A DNA stretch of 21,039 nt from Acidobacteriaceae bacterium (GTDB taxonomy: Bacteria > Acidobacteriota > Terriglobia > Terriglobales > Acidobacteriaceae). The translations under genes were made by a program, and so were the position numbers. The stretch's first letter is position 1. Every line of letters starts with the position of its first letter. Below, in pieces: positions 1 to 6,882 of this stretch. The notes beneath the pieces are model-generated. The model made no database searches. It was not told the DNA's origin and saw nothing but the letters and a program-made list of their open reading frames with translations. The stretch lies in contig JASHYS010000220.1 of assembly GCA_030042915.1 (NCBI GenBank), positions 1 to 21,039 on the forward strand. Direction: 5' to 3'.

Positions 1-2132
1 TCTGCGTTTCCAGTCCAAAGGTTCCACTGGCCCGAACGGTTGGAGACGAAGGCAATTGACTTCCCGTCCGGTGAATACGCCGGATCTAATTCATCGCGAA
101 CGGAGGCGAACAGTTTTTCGGGTGGAGGCGAGTCCTTCTGTTGAATCCGACCCAGCGGTATCCGCCAGATGTTGGCATCAAGATTTTGTAGAACGTAAGC
201 CAGCCGGGCGCCGTTGGGAGCAATCGTTATCTCGTCGGACGCACCTTCTAAAACGAAAGGCGCAAGCGCGCGGCGACCGTCAATAGTGACCTGCCATAGC
301 TCGCCGGTGCTGATTGCGCCACCGCCATACACGATGGTTTCACTGTCGCGTTTCCACGCAAACGAGGTAATCGGAACTGGGCTCGTGACGAGCAATTTAG
401 GTTTTCCAGTTGGCTGCGGAACAGCCCAGAGCTCGTATGTGGCGCCATTCTCCCAACGAAGATAAGCGAGCCATCGGCCGTCCGGGGAAAAAGCAGGAGA
501 GACATCCTGTGCCCCTTCTGGTCCCTCTGTGATCAAGTGTTCAGGGTCTCCGGAGACCGGCAACCGGTACAAGTGGAGCGCAAAGGTGTCTTTCAACCGA
601 TTTGAGACCACGAGTGCTTTGCCATCGGGTGCCCAGGTTAGGAATTTGCGCGCGCTTGGCCGGAAACCAGGAAGGCTTGCGATCACATGTTCGGCACCGC
701 CACCTGCGGGAATGACGATTGCGTCGAGGGTTTCGGGGCTTGTCCTCCGCAAGAATGCGATACGGGACCCGTCAGGCGACCAGACCGGATTGGTGTCGTC
801 CTGGGGCCCCGACGTAAGCGTGAATTGCTGGTCCGATCCCGACCCGCCAGAAGCCAGTCCGTCAACAGATCGAGTCATAATATGATGAATCCCAGCCGAT
901 CCCAAGTCAGAGGCATAGACAATACTGCCGCCATCCGGCGAGAAAGCGGGTGCTGTCTCCGAGGCCGGCTCACTATCGAGAGGCAGGCTTTGCAACAGGA
1001 CGGGCTTGTCATCCGCCCGATGCAAAGGAACCAGGCGCCAGACGGCCAAGGCGCCGAGCGAACACGTGGTGAGGACAAGGCCAACCCAAACAGTTCGGCG
1101 CCGGAATATGCGCGGCTGAACGATGGCTTCGAGTCGCGATGCAACTTCGGAGGCTGAAGGGCGAGCAGCCGGCGATTTGCTGAGCATGACACGCAGCAAT
1201 TGGTCGAGTTTCCGAGGAACACCTTTACCGTGGCCGGGCAGCGGGGGTGGCTCCAGTCCCTGGATGAGCCGTGTCGTAGCGCCAGCCGAGTCGCTGCGGA
1301 ACGGATTCGTACCCGAAGCCAGCTCGTACAGGACAATGCCCAGGGAGAAGATGTCGCTCGCCGCGGTTATGGGGCGCTGCAGAATCTCCTCCGGCGACAT
1401 ATACCCTAGCGTACCCATTGCCAATTCGCCGTCTGCCCGGTCGGTGCCAGCGTGCCGGGCCAGTCCGAAGTCGAGAACTTTGATGTACCCGTCGGAGCGA
1501 AGCATCAGATTCTCCGGTTTGATGTCCCGATGGACAATACCGCAGGCGTGCGCTGCGGCCAACGCGCGCGCGATCTGACCTCCCCAGAGAGCCACCTTCT
1601 CGACTGATTGTGCCGTCTGGCAAAAATGCCGCAGTGAGGTTCCCGTTACCAGTTCCATGGCGATGGCCACCGTGGGACCCGAGTGAATCACCTCGAACAC
1701 AGTCACGATGTTCGGGTGGTTCAGGGCCGAGGCGGCCTGTGCCTCGCGAATAAATCGTTCGGAGTCGGTCGCTTCAGCCTCTCTTGCGATCACTTTCACG
1801 GCTATTTCGCGATTCAGCTCGGGGTCATGGGCCGAATAGACTCTGCCCATCCCCCCCTGGCCGACGACACCGGTGATGACAAAACGGCCTAGCGCAGCAC
1901 CAACCAGCAGAGCATTGGGTGGCGGAGCGGCGGCGGGGTCCTTAGAATGCTCGGGTTCGGGAACTGAATCCGAATCGGCGGAAGCAGCCATCTCGTCCAG
2001 CATCGCCAGCACTTTGCCGGCAATTCCTGCATCCGGGGCGGCAGAGATTACGTAATCCCGCCGCTCCGATTCGTCAAGAGCGGCGGCTTTCTCGAAAATG
2101 GCGTACGCCAGTCTCCAGCGTTCGTCCGTCAC
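1..2132 (-). CDS. Ser/Thr protein kinase with TolB-like propeller domain (partial, C-terminus beyond window)
   Basis: I translated this frame on the minus strand. It stays open from a GTG start at 2132 to the window edge, about 710 codons. After a ~80-residue leader comes a Hanks-type kinase domain (about 83-335): glycine loop GQGGMGRVYSAHD (91-103), catalytic Lys113 in AVKV, Glu130, HRDIKPEN (201-208), DFG (221-223) and SPE (246-248). All catalytic residues are present, so it should be active. One membrane helix follows (about 348-370), then repeated blades such as FSPDG, WSPDG and WAPDG typical of TolB/WD40-like propellers. The topology implies a cytoplasmic kinase controlled by an external or periplasmic propeller sensor. 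GTG was chosen because it overlaps the upstream sigma-factor stop as GTGA, which implies translational coupling; the next in-frame ATG would remove about 43 residues. The kinase call is secure; ligand and targets are unknown. Confidence 0.93.
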   Translation of the reverse strand, partial: MTDERWRLAYAIFEKAAALDESERRDYVISAAPDAGIAGKVLAMLDEMAASADSDSVPEPEHSKDPAAAPPPNALLVGAALGRFVITGVVGQGGMGRVYSAHDPELNREIAVKVIAREAEATDSERFIREAQAASALNHPNIVTVFEVIHSGPTVAIAMELVTGTSLRHFCQTAQSVEKVALWGGQIARALAAAHACGIVHRDIKPENLMLRSDGYIKVLDFGLARHAGTDRADGELAMGTLGYMSPEEILQRPITAASDIFSLGIVLYELASGTNPFRSDSAGATTRLIQGLEPPPLPGHGKGVPRKLDQLLRVMLSKSPAARPSASEVASRLEAIVQPRIFRRRTVWVGLVLTTCSLGALAVWRLVPLHRADDKPVLLQSLPLDSEPASETAPAFSPDGGSIVYASDLGSAGIHHIMTRSVDGLASGGSGSDQQFTLTSGPQDDTNPVWSPDGSRIAFLRRTSPETLDAIVIPAGGGAEHVIASLPGFRPSARKFLTWAPDGKALVVSNRLKDTFALHLYRLPVSGDPEHLITEGPEGAQDVSPAFSPDGRWLAYLRWENGATYELWAVPQPTGKPKLLVTSPVPITSFAWKRDSETIVYGGGAISTGELWQVTIDGRRALAPFVLEGASDEITIAPNGARLAYVLQNLDANIWRIPLGRIQQKDSPPPEKLFASVRDELDPAYSPDGKSIAFVSNRSGQWNLWTGNA

Positions 2133-2713
2133 AGTCGAGTCGTCCCCGTGAAGGCTTCCTCTAACCAGCTTCGGGCGAAACTCCAGTGGCGGGCAACGGT
2201 AGCAGTGCCGCAGCCCATTGTTCGCGCGATCTCTTCGCGCGTCAGGCCTTCGAACACCCTAAGTTCCACCACGCGACGAAGCGCGGGATTAATGGCGGCG
2301 AGCCGGTTCAGAGCATCGTCGATTTCGATCAGCGAGTTTTCCGTAGACAAAGGCGGGCCGGGCAGGTCTTGGAGCTCGACTTTTTCCGCCCGCTTCGAGA
2401 GCGGACGCGCATGATGAATCAACAGTTGCTTCATCAGGTATGCTGCCAGCCCTAGGAACGCGGCTTTCTCATCGGCTCCCTCAGAATCTGCCGGGCGAAG
2501 GGCCTTCACTTTGACCAGTTCGAGATACAGCTGATGGACCACCGCGGTGGGCTGGAGCGTATGATCCAGGCGTTCGGCCCTCATGCGCGCGACTGCGATC
2601 CGCCGGAGTTCTGGGTAGAAAAGCTCAACCAGCTGGCCTGCGGCCTCATGGTCGCCGCCACGAAACCTTGCCATCAACCGAGCTACGGTATCGGGCTCAA
2701 TAGAGGCCGGCAC
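2129..2713 (-). CDS. ECF-type RNA polymerase sigma factor (acidobacterial, TIGR02999-like)
   Basis: This 194-residue protein would redirect RNA polymerase to a small promoter set. The N-terminal half (about 8-105) resembles sigma region 2, with the stretch FYPELRRIAVARMRAERLDH followed by QPTAVVHQLYLEL, a signature I associate with the TIGR02999 ECF-like family common in Acidobacteria and Planctomycetes. The C-terminal part (about 132-188) is region 4, with the helix-turn-helix LTREEIARTMGCGTATVARH. The GTG start at 2713 follows an AGGTGA ribosome site about six bases upstream. Its stop overlaps the kinase start by four bases (GTGA), so sigma factor and kinase are probably made together. No anti-sigma gene is adjacent; the kinase may take that regulatory role, which is inference. 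Confidence 0.9.
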   Translation of the reverse strand: MPASIEPDTVARLMARFRGGDHEAAGQLVELFYPELRRIAVARMRAERLDHTLQPTAVVHQLYLELVKVKALRPADSEGADEKAAFLGLAAYLMKQLLIHHARPLSKRAEKVELQDLPGPPLSTENSLIEIDDALNRLAAINPALRRVVELRVFEGLTREEIARTMGCGTATVARHWSFARSWLEEAFTGTTRL

Positions 2714-2817
2714 GGGTCACCTCGCGTGCCCAGTCTACACCCCCTTAGAAGAAAATTTCGGCGCCTTCGATACAATCCGCGACCCTCCTCTCCCATTAAC
2801 GGTTAGAGGAGATTCAC

Positions 2818-3390
2818 ATGACACCCACACTGATTCAAGACACTGAAGAAGGCCTGGAGCAAACTCGGAAACAGGCAAGCATCAACGATCAACCGGAAGC
2901 CGCGGCCGTGTCGTCGCAAAGCCACGCAAAATACCTGCCTGCAGGAACCGGCCGATCCTACAAGAGTCCCATCGACCAGATCACGTTTCTCCTCACAGGG
3001 GAGCAAACGGCCGGCGCATTTTTCCTGTTGGAAGCGATCGTTCCGCCGGGCTGCGGGAACCCCCCGCACATTCACGATCGCGAAGACGAAACTTTCTATG
3101 TGCAGCAGGGAACCCTGACTGTCCATGTCGACGGCAAGACTCTGAATGCGTCGGCCGGGGATGTGGCTCATCTGCCTCGCGGGATTGCGCATTGCTTTCA
3201 GAACAACGGGGACGTGGACGCAAAAGTGTTGGTTGTGTGTGCGCCCGCCGGCCTGGAGAACTTCTTTGCCGATGCATTCTATCCCGCAGAGGATTGGCCG
3301 GACGCGATGCCGCCCATGAATGATGCGTTCATGGCCAGACTGCTCACGGCCGCAGCCAATAACGGACTGAGGTTTCTTCCCCCGGCATAG
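2818..3390 (+). CDS. Cupin-domain protein (quercetin dioxygenase-like fold)
   Basis: A 190-residue single-domain cupin. Motif 1 is complete: His84, His86, Glu91 and Gly98 in HIHDREDETFYVQQG. Motif 2 is also complete: Gly114, Pro120, Gly122, His125 and Asn129 in GDVAHLPRGIAHCFQN. Three His and one Glu can therefore bind a metal, so it is probably a metal-dependent dioxygenase, isomerase or small-molecule sensor; the substrate cannot be read from sequence. The first 35 residues are polar and probably disordered. There is no signal peptide, so it is cytoplasmic. The start has an AGAGGAGA ribosome site seven to eight bases upstream. It is divergent from the sigma-kinase pair with a 104-base shared control region, and a decayed relative lies about 1 kb downstream. 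Confidence 0.88.
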   Translation: MTPTLIQDTEEGLEQTRKQASINDQPEAAAVSSQSHAKYLPAGTGRSYKSPIDQITFLLTGEQTAGAFFLLEAIVPPGCGNPPHIHDREDETFYVQQGTLTVHVDGKTLNASAGDVAHLPRGIAHCFQNNGDVDAKVLVVCAPAGLENFFADAFYPAEDWPDAMPPMNDAFMARLLTAAANNGLRFLPPA

Positions 3391-3462
3391 CGTCCAAGAG
3401 TCAGGCCAAGCTGTCACTCGACTTGGTGAACGATCAAGAAACAACGTAAGAGGAGGCATGTC

Positions 3463-3684
3463 ATGCAGGTAGCTCAGCTGGTGGTCGGCAGGGGCACAAG
3501 ATCACGCCGCACAATTCGCGCTCGGGCGGCAAAGACCAGCCAGCCCACTAGAAGAGCGATCATGCAGGACATGCCACCGCTTCCTGAACTCAGCATCAAC
3601 GATCTGATCGTCGCACTGAACGTAGCCGTGTATCACAGCCGTCCCGGTGGCAAGACGATCTCACTAAACTCGGGGGCTCAATGA
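3463..3684 (+). CDS. Hypothetical small protein (doubtful)
   Basis: A possible 73-residue protein that I do not recognise. The best support is a strong AGGAGG at 3451-3456, six bases before the ATG. The N-terminal half is rich in Arg and Thr and looks non-globular; the C-terminal half (PPLPELSINDLIVALNVAVYH) could form a helix. It begins 72 bases after the cupin and could be co-transcribed with it. The downstream palindrome at 3696-3712 could end the transcript. It may be spurious, or a remnant with an internal start. Confidence 0.35.
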   Translation: MQVAQLVVGRGTRSRRTIRARAAKTSQPTRRAIMQDMPPLPELSINDLIVALNVAVYHSRPGGKTISLNSGAQ

Positions 3685-3695
3685 GTAATGTGCTT

Positions 3696-3712
3696 AGGAG
3701 GACGGTCCTCCT
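3696..3712. repeat. Perfect inverted repeat AGGAGGAC-G-GTCCTCCT
   Basis: Two eight-base arms flank a single base. As RNA the inner pairs would open to a loop of about five bases with a six-base G/C-rich stem. It lies 12 bases after the stop of the short frame ending at 3684 and has no T-run after it. It could be a weak terminator, an operator, or a hairpin that sequesters ribosome-site-like AGGAGG. Confidence 0.5.
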
Positions 3713-3830
3713 GGCTCATGAACCTGTTGTAAACGACGACAAACCCGACATCTGTTCGTACTAACCGGCCTCGGGGTATACGAATGACATTCCAGGCCCA
3801 CTGCCAATTGGTTCTCAGGAGGAAAACATC

Positions 3831-4268
3831 GTGAACAAAGTATGGCTGGTATTCCTATTCTCTCTCGTGATCGGTGCTGCAGCCTTCTTCATTGGACCAA
3901 TGATCTGGCCAATGAGCGCCGCGATTCCAATGCCGCCGCCGAATTTATTGCCTGCCTACATTGGGATTTCGGCGATTGAGGCACTCGCGTTCGGTTTTGC
4001 TGTGGCTTTTGCCATATTCGGATGGCCAGCGGTCCGCGACCTTCGTCTTGGTGCGCCGTGGCTTAACAAACTGCTGTTTGTCACTTTAGTTTGGTTCGTG
4101 GGAAATTGGTGGATGCACGATAACCTGCACATGCATATCGCTCTCGACATGAATCGCATGCTCTATATCGAATGCGCATTCCACATGTCCATGCTAGCCT
4201 GCGCGGTGACTCTGGCTCTCAGCTTGATGCGTCTCGCGAGGCGCGCAGCGGCAGGAAAGTCGGCTTGA
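3831..4268 (+). CDS. Small polytopic membrane protein of unknown function
   Basis: A 145-residue protein with about four hydrophobic segments (about 5-25, 43-65, 80-96 and 112-133). The first could be an uncleaved signal anchor. Between segments 3 and 4 lies a His/Met-rich loop, NWWMHDNLHMHIALDMNRM, with four His and three Met, which could touch haem or copper; that is only a suggestion. The GTG start is supported by CAGGAGGA at 3816-3823, eight bases upstream. I do not recognise the family. Neighbours are an uncertain short gene and a decayed cupin, so context says little. Confidence 0.7.
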   Translation: MNKVWLVFLFSLVIGAAAFFIGPMIWPMSAAIPMPPPNLLPAYIGISAIEALAFGFAVAFAIFGWPAVRDLRLGAPWLNKLLFVTLVWFVGNWWMHDNLHMHIALDMNRMLYIECAFHMSMLACAVTLALSLMRLARRAAAGKSA

Positions 4269-4307
4269 TCGCGTTCCCCTGTTAGGATTGCCCAATCGGT
4301 AGTTTGA

Positions 4308-4645
4308 GGATCTATTGCATCGGAGGCCGACGATGACCACTACGAGGAGACCATCTACGGCATCGAAGGTGTTTGACCTGGACCGTTGACGGCAAGCTGA
4401 TCAATGTGGGGCCGTGGCAGGCGCTCTGCATTCCGCGGGGCGCCGTTCACCGGTTCGATAACAACGGTACGGGAGACGTGAAGGTGCTCTGCGCCGTGAC
4501 GCCCGCGGCCATCAACCCGCAGTACTTCCGCGAAGCGGCGGAGGTGGTCAGAGCGGCGGCCGGTGGTCCGCCGGACCGCGCGAAGATGGTAGAGATTATG
4601 CGTCGCCACGGGCTGACGCCTGCTCCTCCTCTGCCTCAGGCCTAG
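4308..4645 (+). pseudogene. Cupin gene remnant, 5'-truncated and frameshifted
   Basis: From 4323 the frame reads EADDDHYEETIYGIEGV, a good cupin motif 1 tail. It then stops at TGA (4374-4376), but one frame over continues directly as LTWTVDGK through CIPRGAVHRFDNNG to a stop at 4645. Restoring one missing base near 4371-4373 rejoins them. Motif 2 is intact (PRG, His, Asn), but the first metal-binding HxH of motif 1 is absent, because an in-frame TGA lies at 4305-4307. Both a 5' truncation and a frameshift point to a dead copy. A single-base assembly error could explain the frameshift but not the missing start. Confidence 0.75.
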
Positions 4646-5040
4646 GCGGCGACGCATCCAAGCCAGCGGTTGCCCGTCATAAACGACAACTAGCACTTGC
4701 AGTCGCCGTTCCCGTTGGTTTGTGCCAAATCGCCGAACGACTCGTCGACCCGTGACTTTGAGCCCGCAATGCGGTCACCTGTCCGTAGAACGGCCCGGCC
4801 CGCCCTAGCTGTTCGGGCTATCCCGACGGCAGCTACAAACGGCCCGCTGTCGTTACCGTCTATCTATGTCAAGGCCGACGACCATCAGCACTGCTCCGAG
4901 ATCATTGGAGGGCAAGGTGTTCAGTTGCTTCCGATGGAACCGCCGCGACGGAGGACCAGGACGGCGGCGCTAGCCTGAATTGGCGAACGATTATTCCGTG
5001 CTGGCCCTGCCTCCGCAGTAGCTTTCGAGACTGAAGTGGC
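4646..5040. other. Gene-poor stretch between cupin remnant and HAF-repeat gene
   Basis: About 395 bases with no convincing gene. One plus-strand open frame (4697-4978) has low-complexity, Arg/Pro/Thr-rich content, no ribosome site and no recognisable domain. Both flanking genes end toward this stretch, so it must hold their transcript ends, but I found no clear hairpin with a T-run. Confidence 0.5.
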
Positions 5041-6318
5041 TCAGTTCCCATCGCCGGAATTCGCGACCGGTATCGCCAGGTAGGCGTGGGATTCACTGGG
5101 GTTGTTCTTCAAGGCCGCAAAGCCGATAATCTCGCCGTTGCCGTTGATGGAGCATGCGGACTCCAGGTACAAAGCAGAGTCTTGAGGGACTAGGGTATTG
5201 AGGTCGATTGCGGTCCCATCGCGCCAAAGCGCGGCCCGTGGGCTGAAGCTCGAGCTGACTGAGACTCCCAGGACCTGGCCGTCATTGCTGATGGCGATAG
5301 CTGAGCTGTACGAGTCACCGGCCAATGTTCCGAGATCGGTGATGTGGCCCTGCTGCCAAAGAAAGCCATGAAAGCTTGCGTCGCCCGTGGTGTCCGAAGT
5401 TCCCACAACCTGTCCGTAATCGTTCAGGCCGGAAGCGTAGATCCCGGCAAACCTCCCATCTCCACCAAGGTTGCCCAGGTTGATCGCGTTGCCGTTCCGC
5501 CAGAAAATGGCATGAAGCGGTATGAGATTGTTCTGCTCAATCGCATTGAACGGTCCGCAGTCTCCACTGGCGCCCACAGCCTGACCGAGATCATTAATTG
5601 CGTAAGCGATCCCGTCCGGATCGCCGTTAAGGGTTGCGAGTTCCTGGAGGCTCACCTGCGACCAGGGGAAGGGTTTCGTCCAGATGACTGGTTTGAACTC
5701 GATGGTCTGCGGCGAAATAGAAGCGCCCGGGCAGGTCGAGTCGGCTTCGCCGTTTTCCGCCGTTCCGGCCACCATGCCGAGGTTGTTAATCTCGAGCGCT
5801 ACACCGTTACTGCCCTCCATGTCCGCGCTGTTCCGGAGTCTCGGGAGCGCGACCATCGTGCCGTTTTGCCACAGAAAAGGCGCGCAAGTATTGCCGCTGT
5901 GAGTCAGACCCAGCGCCGTGGATCCACAGAAGTCTTCACCATTCGGATCCCGGGTTTGCGTGTCGGCTTGTCCTACTGCCTGCCCCAGGATGTTCACGCC
6001 GTAGGCAACGCTGTTTGGCCCGCCCAGTCCAGGGCTGCCGATGTCTTTCACGTTTGTTCCTTCCCACAGGACGGCGCGCGAGACCCATGCGTCGGAGTCA
6101 TCGGGGTTGGCTACGACAGCTTCGCCGCTGACCAACCCGTTGCCGCTGACAGTGAATGGCTGGCCCTGTGACCACGACGGGCCCACAGGCCCGAGATCGA
6201 CAACGACATAATGTGTTGGAAATTGTGCGAATGCGTAAACCGGCCCGATAAACGCAATCAGGGCCAGACCTAGCCGCGCGCAGCGCGACCACTCAGCTGT
6301 AAATCGTGTGGATTTCAT
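5041..6318 (-). CDS. Exported HAF-repeat protein
   Basis: A 425-residue secreted protein. The N-terminus has Arg/Lys residues, a hydrophobic stretch (LGLALIAFIGPVYAFA) and a probable cleavage site near residue 31. The mature part is a tandem of repeats built on two themes: AYGVNxLGQAVG-type segments (for example AYAINDLGQAVGASG) and HGFLWQQGHITDLGTL-type segments. This is the pattern of the extracellular HAF-repeat family, which probably folds into a propeller-like structure. Function is unknown; members are abundant in Acidobacteria and Proteobacteria. The start overlaps the preceding gene's stop as TAATG, so the two are coupled. Confidence 0.85.
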   Translation of the reverse strand: MKSTRFTAEWSRCARLGLALIAFIGPVYAFAQFPTHYVVVDLGPVGPSWSQGQPFTVSGNGLVSGEAVVANPDDSDAWVSRAVLWEGTNVKDIGSPGLGGPNSVAYGVNILGQAVGQADTQTRDPNGEDFCGSTALGLTHSGNTCAPFLWQNGTMVALPRLRNSADMEGSNGVALEINNLGMVAGTAENGEADSTCPGASISPQTIEFKPVIWTKPFPWSQVSLQELATLNGDPDGIAYAINDLGQAVGASGDCGPFNAIEQNNLIPLHAIFWRNGNAINLGNLGGDGRFAGIYASGLNDYGQVVGTSDTTGDASFHGFLWQQGHITDLGTLAGDSYSSAIAISNDGQVLGVSVSSSFSPRAALWRDGTAIDLNTLVPQDSALYLESACSINGNGEIIGFAALKNNPSESHAYLAIPVANSGDGN

Positions 6319-6632
6319 TATTTGTCTCCTGTTTTCGCGTCGGTTTTTGGGTTACCGAGCCTGTGAACGGCGTCGGTTTCGAAGCACTGCAGCAGCGACG
6401 GGAGACAGATTTGAGCTGGCCCTCCGCCGATCCGCCAGGAATGCAACTTGCCAGTTGCGAGCCAGTCTGCTAAGTAGCTGGTAGGGATGTCTTCTCCCAG
6501 GCTGTCGCCCTCGAGCATCATCACTTCCACATCAGCGCAACAGCCAGGGCACCAAGTAACTGAGGTTTTGCCTCTGCGCACGACCAGCAGGTTTTCGATT
6601 TCAATGGTGATTCTTGTCGTTTTCAGCACCAA
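6318..6632 (-). CDS. Small CxxC protein, excisionase-like C-terminal half (hypothetical)
   Basis: A 104-residue protein. The N-terminal part has a short beta-rich stretch (TRITIEIENLLVVRRGKTS) followed by WCPGCCADVEVM, a likely zinc-knuckle CxxC. The later part, IPTSYLADWLATGKLHSW then ICLPSLLQCF, resembles a degenerate MerR/excisionase-type helix-turn-helix and strand. From memory, acidobacterial genomes hold many short proteins of this layout (ITIETERVLVIRRR, CPxC, then LVEAGRLHF). It is probably a small DNA- or protein-binding factor, role unknown. It overlaps the HAF-repeat start by one base (TAATG), so it heads a two-gene unit. Confidence 0.65.
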   Translation of the reverse strand: MVLKTTRITIEIENLLVVRRGKTSVTWCPGCCADVEVMMLEGDSLGEDIPTSYLADWLATGKLHSWRIGGGPAQICLPSLLQCFETDAVHRLGNPKTDAKTGDK

Positions 6633-6882
6633 GCTCTCATCCCCTCCTCGCTCCCGGAGCCGCTTCGATTGGTTGCATACTGAGCGAAGCGCAGGCGGAA
6701 GTCTTCAAAACGCGCCTCAATATTTCTCAAAGAACTTCAACGGGCGCTTCGAGACAACAAATGAAGGGACTTATGACGGAATGCTCGGGGTTCCGGTGCC
6801 GGTGTTCAGTGACGGTCCGTAAATTCGGTTGCGCTCAATCTTCCCTAACTGGGCGGCTTGACACCCGTGTGGTTATCAACCC

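Noticed and set aside
2803..3459. 218-codon minus-strand frame over the cupin gene
   Set aside because: The plus strand has a complete two-motif cupin with a strong ribosome site; the minus frame has no recognisable domain.
4697..4978. 93-codon plus-strand frame in the gene-poor stretch
   Set aside because: Composition is Arg/Pro/Thr-rich and non-globular, with no ribosome site.
6858..6882. TTGACA-type -35 box before the winged-helix regulator
   Set aside because: A -10 box at normal spacing would fall on the start codon and none is seen, so I did not call a promoter.
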